A stretch of DNA of 40,466 bases from Tubiluchus corallicola (taxonomy: Eukaryota; Priapulida; Priapulimorpha; Priapulimorphida; Tubiluchidae), in assembly GCA_030141605.1 (NCBI GenBank), contig JAQGDQ010001449.1, positions 1-40,466 on the forward strand, read 5' to 3'. Positions 23,880 through 33,428 of this stretch are shown here, in pieces. The first letter of the stretch is position 1. Each line of letters begins with the position of its first letter. The notes under the pieces are model-generated. The model worked only from the letters and a program-made list of their open reading frames with translations. It made no database searches and was not told where the DNA came from. Position numbers and translations under genes: made by a program.

Positions 23880-24734
23880 GTTCGATTAGTAATTGTCACT
23901 TAAATTGTAGAGTAGGTGATTGTAAAAACCCGTCCAGAACTGGAAGATTAATTAATTGAAAAAAACAGTGCTGTTGGTACAAATCTAGCCAAACTCAACG
24001 TTACATTAAGCATAACTAAAACCTTGACCTAGTGAGTCGTGAATTCTCTATACCCCGAATGGCTGAACATGAAACTTGGTGTCTATATAATAATCAAGCA
24101 AAAAACAGCTGAATCATTGTTGATTCTAGTAGAGCCCAGGGGTTATTTTATGCAGCAAGAAAGTCACAGTTCAGTGTTCACTAGTCACCCGACGCCTAAA
24201 CTTTTTGGCAAAAGAAAGTTTATATTTGCACAGACACACCTCGTTATAATACCAAACTCGCTATATTGTGAATTTTTTCTGGAGTTCTAAAGGAGGCGGT
24301 ATGAAAAGGCTGACTGTAGTTTGTTAAGAATTTCCTGTATTTCTTCTGATTTCACACACATCTAAATTAATTTTCAATTGCTTACATAAAATAAATTTAA
24401 ATTGACAAATGTAGAGCTACAACATTCTTACTATAGAGTACTCACAATGGCAACGTTATTTGCAGTTGCCGTGCATTATGAGTGCAGTACTAATCTTATC
24501 TATGTAAAATATTAAATAAATTAACATTAAAACTACATTCACCGCAAGTTATCGGTTGGACGTGCAACTAAACAACACGGTTGGGGTATTAGGGTGGCGT
24601 TGGGGTTGGGATTGGGGATAGGATTATTATTATTGTTATAATTCTGTAGTAGTTTCCTCTATTTGGAGGAACAGTTAAGTTACATTCATTATTTACATAC
24701 AGACAAATACATCATTTGAGACAATATTACGTCA
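23880..24734. other. CBR upstream/promoter region, no gene seen
   Basis: Contains the presumed CBR promoter immediately above 23880. Around 24220-24265 the phrase 'cacctcgttataataccaaactcgc' partly repeats a phrase at 5395-5420, suggesting shared remnants of an old dispersed repeat. No convincing coding exon or RNA gene. Confidence 0.35.
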
Positions 24735-24938
24735 TCCATTGTACTCTGCCTATAATCTTATAACTTTAATTCAGCAAAAAGCTGCCTTCTGGCTCTGCGT
24801 TAGATAAGCAAAAAGTAGGCATGATGTTACGGGCTTTGCGTTATACATGAGGACTAGGTAGGATGTTCGCGTATTATTGATTACACGTGGTTTTTTACGC
24901 AAAATCTTTTGCGGGGCCTTTGCTAGTCGCATATATTA
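24735..24938 (+). mobile_element. 3' segment of the Helitron-like repeat, ending in CTAG
   Basis: Starts near the shared phrase acgtcatccattgtactctg and ends gcggggcctttgctag. It matches 25530-25680, 25681-25813 and, inverted, 30408-30556. Just before the end, an A-rich run followed by a T-rich run flanked by GC (cgcaaaa...ttttgcg) can form a hairpin about 9 nt upstream of CTAG, as in Helitron 3' termini. Confidence 0.6.
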
Positions 24939-25680
24939 ACTCTGCTGGTATATATATATATATATATATATAAGATTCGAGGCTACAGATTCGATGACGG
25001 CACTATTTGCGACGATCTATACATCAAACGAAAGGTCTCGATCGAGTGGCGTGCCATTGGGGGTTTATTTTTCGAATCGGGCCAACCGGGACGAACGGCG
25101 GCTAAAAAACCGCCAAAAATGGCCATTTTCGGTCGTTTTTTGCAAAAGTTATACGTCTCAGATCTGAAGAACGGGAACGGGCCGAGGGCGGTGCTGGCTA
25201 TGGATAGATAGCCCGTTCAGCGGTGGGTGTCATAGGCATATTTAGAATTTACGAGAGGGCCACGGCGTCCCGCAACGGGCGTTTTCCCGGACCCAACTCG
25301 CGAGTTTTTGGAAATTTCGACCAAAGAGCATGCGGAAAAAACGTTCTAACCACATTTGGTGGGACTCTCGAAAGGAGATATATAGCTCTTTAGAAAGAGG
25401 AAGAACAGGGCTACACGATGATGTGGGCTATATGTTAGGACACGTCCACCAAAAGGAGTATCGACGAGTTAATTAGATGTTCTATTTTCGGCAATTTTCG
25501 CTAGGAAAACTGCTGACGCAAAGCCATTGTTCAGACGTCATCCATTATACTCTGCCTGTAACTTTAATTCAGTAAAAGCTGCTGCTGGTTGCTTTGCGTT
25601 ATAAATAAGTACTATGTAGGACGTCCGCGCATTGTTGATTATAAGTGGATTTTTACGCAAATTTTTTTGCGGGGTTTAAA
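24939..25680 (+). mobile_element. Near full-length Helitron-like dispersed repeat, copy 1 of tandem
   Basis: Begins tcgcatatattaactctg directly after the CTAG of the preceding unit. It includes a (TA)n tract at 24949-24972, then a GC-richer core of about 550 bp and the tail segment ending gcgggg. The core contains an imperfect 38-bp palindrome around the phrase aaaaatggccatttt (near 25110-25145) that could fold as a hairpin. There is no long ORF, so it is non-autonomous. The core is clearly more GC-rich than its surroundings. Confidence 0.65.
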
Positions 25681-25813
25681 ACCTTATAGCTTTAATTCAG
25701 TAAAAGCTACTGCTGCTGGCTTTGTGTTAGGTAAGTAAACAAACACTAGGTAGAACGTTCGCATATTTTTGATTATAAGTGTACTTATACTCAAAATTTT
25801 TTGCGGGGCCTTT
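25681..25813 (+). mobile_element. Second 3' segment of the Helitron-like repeat, ending in CTAG
   Basis: Reads ttataGCtttaattcagtaaaa through to gcggggcctttgctag at about 25813, nearly matching 24770-24938. It follows a truncated version of the same segment (25530-25680), so the tail module is present twice between the two cores. Confidence 0.6.
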
Positions 25814-26400
25814 GCTAGTCGTATATATTAATTCTACTGGTATGTACTTAATATATTTCTATATTTCTATATATATAGATAAGATTCGAGGCTACAACTC
25901 CGATGGTGGCACCATTTGCGGTGATCTATACATCAAACGTAAGGTCTCCATCTAGTGTCGTCTCATTGGGGGTTTATTTTTCGAATCGGAACAACCGGGA
26001 CGAACGGGGGGCGAAAAACCTCCAAAAATGGCCATTCTTCGGCCGTTTTTTGCAAAAGTCATACGCCTGAGATCTGGAGAATTGGAAAGGGGCCATGGGT
26101 GGTGCTGGCCGTGGATAGATAGCCCGTTCAGCGGTGGGTGTCATAGATGTATTTAGAATTAGCGAGAGGGTCACGGTGTCACGTAACGGGCGTTTTCCCG
26201 GACCCACTTCGCGATTTTTTCGAAATTTTGACCAAACAGCATGCAGAAAAAACATCCTAGCGACGCCTGGTGGGACTCTCGGAAGGAGATATATAGCTTT
26301 TTAGAAAGAGGAAGAACAGGGCTACACGATGATGTGGGCTATGTGTTAGGACACGTCCACTGAGAGGAGTACCGACGAGTTAATTAGATGTTCTATTTGG
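25814..26400 (+). mobile_element. Helitron-like dispersed repeat, copy 2 of tandem (3' truncated)
   Basis: Starts tcgtatatattaattctact, again right after CTAG, and follows copy 1 closely through 'gttctattt' near 26397, where similarity stops before the tail module. The same imperfect palindrome recurs near 26010-26055. A 93-codon minus-strand frame inside is not disrupted here but is not a recognised protein. Confidence 0.65.
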
Positions 26401-26476
26401 CTACCTTTCAGTCTAAAAGTTCATTCATTCCACAATGCCACAGAGGTTTGTGCGACGTACCACTTTTTTATTATAG

Positions 26477-28359
26477 GTAAGTCTAATTGTTTGGAGGATA
26501 TAACAGATTATATTTTCCAACATGCCAAGGACATGTCTATAACATTGATAAACGATAACAATGAGGCATCATGGGAACTCTTCATCTCGAAAAAGGAAAA
26601 AATTAACACCTTTGTGGTCGTTGGAAACTCACTGAAGTCCTCCGGTCTTGTGGAATTGGTAAGTTTTTCTTTTTAAAAAACTTGTAGTTTTGTAAATTGC
26701 TAAAGCTGTGCAATGTTGCAGGAATTCATAATAATATTAATGTACAATGTGTTTATTTATAAAATGGTCTTTCAATATTTTTTTCAAAGTTGCTGTAAAA
26801 GTAAAAATATTTAGATAACGTACTAAAAAATTATAATGCAATTAGACCTATCTATAAATCATGAACAATTTACAACTGATACACTGATCCATTAAAATAC
26901 TTCTTAAAATGATGAGTTTTTAGTTCCCTGTTAAAAGAATTTAAATAATGGTAAGTTCTAATTTCAATTGGTAGCTTTTTTTAACACTTTGGAACAAGTT
27001 TGAAAATCTTAAATCAGCAAATTTTCGTTTTATTAAAAGGTACAGCAAGATCATATTGCAAGATCAAAACTTTTAATTCAGTCTCATTACGTTTAAACCA
27101 AAAATGCTTTTTAAACTTCCTTCAGGAAGGGCAGACTCACATTCAACAGGAAATATGGAGGAAATTTATGGAAAATCCTAACAGACATTTCGAACATGAT
27201 TCAGAAGCTTTTCGCAAAGTTAAAGAAAACAATTATGCGTGGATAGGAAGCTATGAGAGATTGCGAGCAGAAATGGTTCAAGACTTTCACACAACTGGAA
27301 AATGCTCTGTATATATTGCCGAGGATAACTTCTTTGTTCAACAGTTTGCTTTTCCTGTGCAAAAGAATAGTCCGTATTTGGAGCTTTTTAATAATGGGTA
27401 TGTCTATTACGATCTCATGGTATTTGATTTTTTAAAGAATTAGAACATTTTGTATAATTAATATTTTCAGGTGTTGATCAATCAGAAATCTGGAAGACAT
27501 TTTGCTAACTTCATGTAACACAATATTTTTATGTTTCAACTGTAAGAGACCTACTGTTTTGGATATAAGCACGTGGTGCCTCCTTGTGTTTGTTTTCTGC
27601 AAATTTAGGCTGTTGATAGACAGGTGAGCTAGGACAGGAAATAGGCCATTGGCCTCATTTTTGCAGACAGGATAGGAAAGAAGTCATTCTTGTTCAGTAT
27701 GTCGTGTCATTTTATAACAAAATTTTGTCAGTCGAGTTCACTTTAGCAAGTTAGTAAGAAGCGGCAAAGATGTAAGTTTGATTTCTTCATATTTCATAAT
27801 ATTATTATACATTTTCATTATAGCAGTTAATTATCTTTTTGACATTGGATTAGCAGAAAATGTTTTTATTTGCTTCAGATAAACGAAGTCGAGTCGCTCA
27901 TAATATGTCAGTCAGTTAGTCAGTCAGTCAAATATGTCATGATGGGATAGTGATTTTGGGATGAGACGATGATTGCTCATTTTGGACAATAAAAAATTAT
28001 AAATTACATCTAAAAGACTGTTGGACTTGTATTTAGCGCATGTAGCGCACATCTACCTACAGTTTACAGTGTTTACATCTATCGATAATCTGCAAATTTA
28101 TTTTTTCTCTATTCATTTCAGAATTCATAAAATGATTGTATCTGGTTTCATGAATAAATGGATATTAGAAGCAAAACCGAGAATAAAATGTGACAAAGAA
28201 GCCAGCAGCGTTTACAGACCATTTAGAATGGCAGACATTGTGGGAGTCTTTGTTCTTTATATTTCTGTAATTTCGTTTATTGTATTTTACATTGAATACA
28301 TACATTCATCTGCATTTGATCTATGTAAGTCTGCATATAATCACTTGAAATTCAATTAA
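26477..28359 (+). CDS. Ionotropic glutamate receptor, C-terminal exons (partial or degenerate gene)
   Basis: Ligand-gated cation channel subunit of the plasma membrane. Exon B (27126-27397, acceptor ccttcag, donor gtatgt) encodes the S2 half of the ligand-binding domain: IWRKFMENPNRHFEH, a KVKENNYAWIGSYE stretch, then FAFPVQKNSPYLELFNNG, like the 'KGSPY' region of the family. Exon C (28122-28359, acceptor tttcag) completes S2 (FMNKWILEAKPRI) and encodes the last membrane helix ADIVGVFVLYISVISFIVFY and a short tail to stop. Exon A (26477 or 26482 to 26658, donor gtaagt) encodes SNCLEDITDYIFQHAKD and INTFVVVGNSLKSSG; it joins exon B in phase 0, but I cannot place it in the receptor fold. The S1, pore and M3 parts are not found between A and B, where normal receptors would need them. 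The gene may be truncated, rearranged next to the repeats at 24735-26400, or pseudogenised. Confidence 0.75.
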
Positions 28360-29328
28360 TTTTCATAGGATTTGAATTAAAGTTTAATAAACAATGTAGA
28401 AAATGAAAACACGGAAGCTTTGTGAGCAACAATGCGTATTTGTGGATATCTTGGAGTCTGTCAGGGATTTTTGTTTGTTAAATTTAATATAGCGTTTTAC
28501 AGTTACAAGTGGCGACATCTGGCTTCAATATTTGCATCCTAGTCAATTTCCGATCATTCAAGTTTCAATGTGTTCAAGTGATGACGTGTTTCTGTGTAAC
28601 TCGCGATTTAATGTCAACGATGTATGTAAATTTTATTTAGTTATTTACTGTAAGTCTCATTTATTTCACGTAATCGTAATTTTTTGGTAAGAAATGAATT
28701 AGTTTATTAAAGGAATTTATATATCTTCTTTCAGATAAAATATATAATTTTGGGTAATGGCGTCTCCGTGTCAGATATGAAGTAAATGACTAAGGGGCAC
28801 GTGACGTGAACATGGTATACAAACAATAAACTGTTATGCTAAGCAAAAAATGATGACTTTGTTTGTCACCGTAAAGCCCAAACAGAGTCTGTCCAACAAT
28901 CAAGATCTTTACAGGTGTTTGGTTGCAGCTTGGCACTATGCAGAACTCAACTCCATGGTCCACTAATGGTTTTTAAGGCAAGATCAGATACTAGTTTATT
29001 ATCAAGACAGTATTTTAAGGTGACACTCAATCGACAGAGATGTCACAGTCAGACTCGGATTTTTACCGTTTTATAATAACTGGTGAACTATTTTCTACTA
29101 TGTACTTATGAAACAATAGTCACAAGTTCATCCTTGAACCATCAAGGCCTCCGTGGACCGTATGACTAGAGCCCAAACGTATTTGACCTATTGAGACGAA
29201 ACAACAATGCTTAATTTAATCATAAGCTTTATTGCCACGAAGTAACTGCTCCTTGTTGCCAATAACGGAATTACACGTCTCCGAGTGATGCACTGTATTT
29301 GTACACACAATCGCTATAATCTTACATC
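28360..29328. other. Receptor 3'UTR and intergenic sequence
   Basis: AT-rich. aagtttaataaacaatg shortly after the stop (about 28380-28396) contains AATAAA and is a plausible poly(A) signal for the receptor exon. I see no gene, tRNA or repeat in the rest. Confidence 0.4.
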
Positions 29329-29769
29329 ACAAATGATTACGGGTGAGCATCGAATGTTCGAGTTCGAACGTATGAATCGAATTCGAACGATTGAATTCGA
29401 TTCGTACGAGGTTTTTTAGTTCGAACTCGATTCGAATCCAAAACTATAGATTCGAATAATCCAGCACTTCAATCTCATATGTTCTTTATCACTAAAACGA
29501 CTGAAACATCATGCAATTAACATAATTCAGCTGTGATTTCTGCACACAACTTTAAACAAACTACTAGTCGTTTTATTGCAGAACAAAATCTAGAGATATG
29601 AATTATCTTTGTAAGACTAATTTTTACTGGTGGTTCGAAAATCTTGCAATCTCAATTCGAATTCGGTTCGAATTCGAAACACTGAAGTTCCATTCGATTC
29701 GAAAGTCACAAATTCGGTTCGATTCGAATTCGCTTTCTGGTAGAGAATCCTCACCCCTACAAATGATTA
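29329..29769. mobile_element. MITE-like element with 11-bp target duplication
   Basis: A 419-bp insert (29340-29758) lies between direct repeats acaaatgatta (29329-29339 and 29759-29769). Its ends are short inverted repeats (GGGTGAG / CTCACCC). Both sides are rich in TTCGAA and GAATTCG words, in dense clusters at 29350-29450 and 29635-29735. There is no transposase ORF. The end sequence suggests a non-autonomous DNA transposon, but 11 bp is longer than the 8 bp usual for hAT. Confidence 0.65.
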
Positions 29770-29802
29770 GATTAATATTAAAATGATAATAAGACTGATA
29801 TC

Positions 29803-29891
29803 AAGTGCTAGTATGTATACTATGTAAATATTTGTATATGCGTACAATTTTAAATAAATAATTATAATAATAATAATAATAAGTGCTAGTA
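29803..29891 (+). mobile_element. Tiny retro-insertion with (TAA)n tail and 11-bp target duplication
   Basis: A 67-bp insert (29814-29880) ending in ataataataataataat lies between direct repeats aagtgctagta (29803-29813 and 29881-29891). The A-rich tail and duplication indicate a severely 5'-truncated LINE or SINE on the plus strand. It sits 34 bp from the MITE-like element. Confidence 0.75.
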
Positions 29892-30190
29892 AGATTGATA
29901 TCAAGCGATAGATTCATTGCACTTGTTCTGCTCTGTGCAATTTCTGCCTCCAAAGTGAGGTCATGTGACTTAACGCGCTGAAATGAGTACAATCTAACCG
30001 AAAACAATTATCACATCATCGGCAATTTCGGAACTTCTGCACGAATCCACAATTAACTATCCCAGTTACTTAAACGGGGAAATTTAAACCAAAGATCTGC
30101 AATGAAATCGGCCTCGCTCACTATAACATGGATGTATATACTTTCTCCCTAAATGAATGAAATAATTGGGAATTGCACAGAGTGAGATTA

Positions 30191-30249
30191 TCAGGCGGTC
30201 ACCCAACCACATTAGTTACCACGCTTGACATTGCTCAACTTCGGTAGCC
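30191..30249 (-). pseudogene. 5S rRNA-like fragment (SINE or 5S pseudogene)
   Basis: The minus strand reads accgaagttgagcaatgtca ... ggttgggtgaccgcctgata, matching the middle and 3' part of 5S rRNA (ACCGAAGTTAAGCAACGTC ... GGATGGGTGACCGCCTGGGA) with several substitutions. Downstream lies unrelated sequence ending in tcattcattt, as in a 5S-derived SINE body. It lacks the 5S 5' end, so it is not a functional 5S gene. It is more diverged than the fragment at 1646-1706. Confidence 0.7.
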
Positions 30250-30407
30250 ATGTTGCTCGCTCTAAAGTGAGCAAATAAAATACTACTCTCTTCGTTTTAT
30301 TCACTGGACACACCGCCAAGTTTCACCTATATTGAAACAAAAGTGTGAAAAGTATATTTTTGGTTAGTCACAACAATTATAGATCAATAATAACAATAAC
30401 TAGCAAA

Positions 30408-30758
<351 letters not shown>

Positions 30759-31131
30759 TGTTCAATGAGGCAATATGGCAAATGAAATCCCTGTCTGGAA
30801 TGAGTATTAAATCTTACTGCTACCTATCCATTTCCTTGCTAAGTTCTGCTTAACTTTAGTTACTAAGCAAACACAGTAACACACTGGCAGCTTATAAATA
30901 TTCTCCTAAAGAGCCCAGTCTCAAAAGTGGAGTCAAGCTCATAAAAAACAAGAGTTAAAGGTTGGAAATTTGAATTATAAATGTAAAAGTAAACGCGCAT
31001 TTCTATTAGACATGAAATAGACAGATGATGCCAACTGCCATTAATGAACAGTTTGCATTTTTCTATCAGTGTTGACACAAATGAATGTGCAAACGTGTGA
31101 AGTTTCAATAAATTCTATGCAATCAGTGACA

Positions 31132-31201
31132 ATGCATTTCACATCATGTTTCACGCTGTTGCTTGCAGCTTTGATTAGTGGATTAGCAGCATCAGAAAAA
31201 A
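31132..31201 (+). CDS. Possible first exon encoding a signal peptide
   Basis: ATG at 31132 opens a 23-codon frame, MHFTSCFTLLLAALISGLAA then SEK, ending in a perfect donor (AAAAAA/gtaagt at 31202). The frame has a hydrophobic core and a small-residue Ala-x-Ala-like cleavage region (GLAAS), as in secretory signal peptides. I could not find a matching second exon downstream, so this may be the first exon of a gene with a long intron, or chance. Confidence 0.4.
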
Positions 31202-31404
31202 GTAAGTTTCATTCAGCTATATGCAGGTATTGTAGTTTCTTCCTATAGTTATATTATATTCTGGTTGCATTACAGTGCAACCTTATGTGTCATTTTAATC
31301 ACTGATCAAAATACATTTATAAAGCTTTGGACAAATAGAAATACAACAGCCCACGTTACACCTTAATACCACCTACATAAAATCTTAAAACTTCAAAGCA
31401 GGTA

Positions 31405-31575
31405 TAAGTTAGAGGAGGCCAAATTTTTATATAGATTTAAACATAATATGCTTCCTGAGATTTTGCAGAATTACTACAAATCCGTAGCCCAAATGCACGA
31501 GTATCGCACACGATTTGCCACTAACCAAACTTGTTTGTACAAACACATTATGCGTGTTGAAATATTATACGTGTT
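31405..31575 (+). pseudogene. LINE ORF2 C-terminal remnant
   Basis: The frame reads EAKFLYRFKHNMLPEILQNY, then HEYRTRFATNQ, resembling the end of CR1/jockey-type LINE ORF2 proteins (LP-IF-NYF ... HNYNTR). It is followed by AT-rich sequence and a (TA)n tract. There is no intact upstream part in the window. Confidence 0.55.
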
Positions 31576-31703
31576 GAAACAAATAATACCACTTATAGCA
31601 GCAGTTATGCATGGACTTCAACAAATGATAACATGTTCAAAATATTTAAGTAGCATATTATATATAAATAATATATAAGTTCAAAATATATATCAGTTTG
31701 ATT

Positions 31704-31707
<4 letters not shown>

Positions 31708-31752
<45 letters not shown>
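31708..31752. repeat. (TA)n microsatellite
   Basis: About 45 bp of uninterrupted TA. The Tyr/Ile-rich minus-strand frame across it is the repeat translated. Confidence 0.95.
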
Positions 31753-31755
<3 letters not shown>

Positions 31756-32919
31756 GTCAAAAAATGTATAGTAGCACACATTAAAATAAGTACATCATTG
31801 ATCAATTTAACATCATTGATTGATTAAAACATAATGTGATTATGATTACACGTTCAAAAATTCTACACAAGTGCTTTTTTGAGATGCAATTAAAATGTAA
31901 CATTGGTCTCTTTGTCCAGCTTATTACGCACACTCAACGTTCATGATAACATTTATATGCACAATATTCATTTTAACATTAATTCAAACATTTAGGAGAA
32001 GTCAGATTATCACAGTTAAACAGAATAGTCGATTGCAGCTGGCGCTTGGACAACTCCAAGCAAACCAATATTAGGTAGAATGACTCATATACTGTCACAC
32101 TTTATCTAAATTACACAACCAAGCTACTAAGTTGAAACGCTCATATCATAACAGCAGGGTAAACGCTAGGCGTTGTTTACTCTGCCAGTTTTATCTACAA
32201 AATATGACATCAAGATGTAGTAAATTCGCATAGGTTGACTGCTAGCATGTTGCCAAGAGTAAACTAAAAGTTGATAGCGCATTAAATCAGTGTGATAGCA
32301 CAGTCATAAGACCGCTAGATATCAGCTTGTTTAAGTTCACGAAACGGTATTGCAACTATAATAACCATAACAAATTTATAGTATGAAATGGCTTATATGT
32401 TGTACCCACTTAATATAATGTCTAACATGTAAATGTGGTTGAAATATCAAATCACCAAAGTAACAAAACTCTCAGAGCTGTGAGCTGTTATTATTCTCCT
32501 CCATACAGGCCTATATGTGTAACATCGAATCAACGACATTGCAAATACCAGCCAGTTCACTTTCCCTAAAACCTAGCGCTAGACTACAGCTTAACATAAC
32601 AGACTACAAATTTCAGGCTTATCATAATGAAATGCTGATCTAGCTGTATTAGCGTATAATGAACAATAAATTGCGAACTATGGAAATCCCAACATTGTCC
32701 TTTACCGAGTTTAACGTTTTAACTGGAGGAGGCAAACATATAAAATGCACAAATATCCGGAAGGTGTCGGTTGTCGAAAAAAAGAGTTTAATGTATAGCC
32801 GATAATGTGTAACGGAGCAAAGTGAAAAAAATAGCCCTACACAGGGGTTACAGGGCCTATATTACAGCTTCTACTGCATGTATTGCAAAAAACTACAATG
32901 TAAATGATTATATAATAAT
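31753..32919. other. Intergenic sequence, nothing recognised
   Basis: AT-rich, no long frames, no clear repeats or RNA genes by eye. Confidence 0.4.
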
Positions 32920-33110
32920 ATATATAATATAATTTATTTATTCCAAAAGCCAAGTACAATTTAACAATATCTTACACAAAAATTCACAATTTGAAAATAA
33001 CATAAAAATAATAGATGAAATATAGCCAAACGATTGATTAATTCAGCGCAGTCAATTATCGGCTCAGATCAGAAGATGAACTTGTAAGGTCTGAGCCGAA
33101 TAGGCAAAAT
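32920..33110 (-). mobile_element. Probable LINE/SINE 3' end with stem-loop
   Basis: On the minus strand the stretch ends in a run of aataaataaatt and TA-rich tail, like a retroelement 3' terminus. A perfect 10-bp inverted repeat TCGGCTCAGA / TCTGAGCCGA (33059-33068 and 33090-33099, 21-nt loop) could form an RNA hairpin upstream of the tail. No target duplication was identified. Confidence 0.4.
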
Positions 33111-33428
33111 GGAATAACAAAGTTTCAAGATAAAAGGAAGGAAAGCCTGTAAGGTAATAAGTGTAATGATATGATGAGAAACAATGGCGAATGACAAGAT
33201 GTAGGGATTAGATTTGCATTAAAATTTTAATAATATTAACAAGCCATAGCAACCAAACGGAGCAATGTGCAAAAGAGGCGGCACACTCAAATGTGCCAAA
33301 ACGAATTTACTTCTTCTTACTTAAGCGTTAAGCTGATTGCGACAATACAGTTTTGCAAAGTTGTTGATATAGCATATGTATACAATTACTTCTTACTGCT
33401 TGCGAAATCTGTTTCATTTCTTTTTTTT

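Noticed and set aside
25974-26255. 93-codon minus-strand frame in the dispersed repeat
   Set aside because: It resembles no family I know and lies in a non-autonomous repeat; probably chance in a GC-richer core.
30191-30249. Functional 5S rRNA gene
   Set aside because: The 5' third is missing and conserved positions are changed; it is a SINE or pseudogene fragment.
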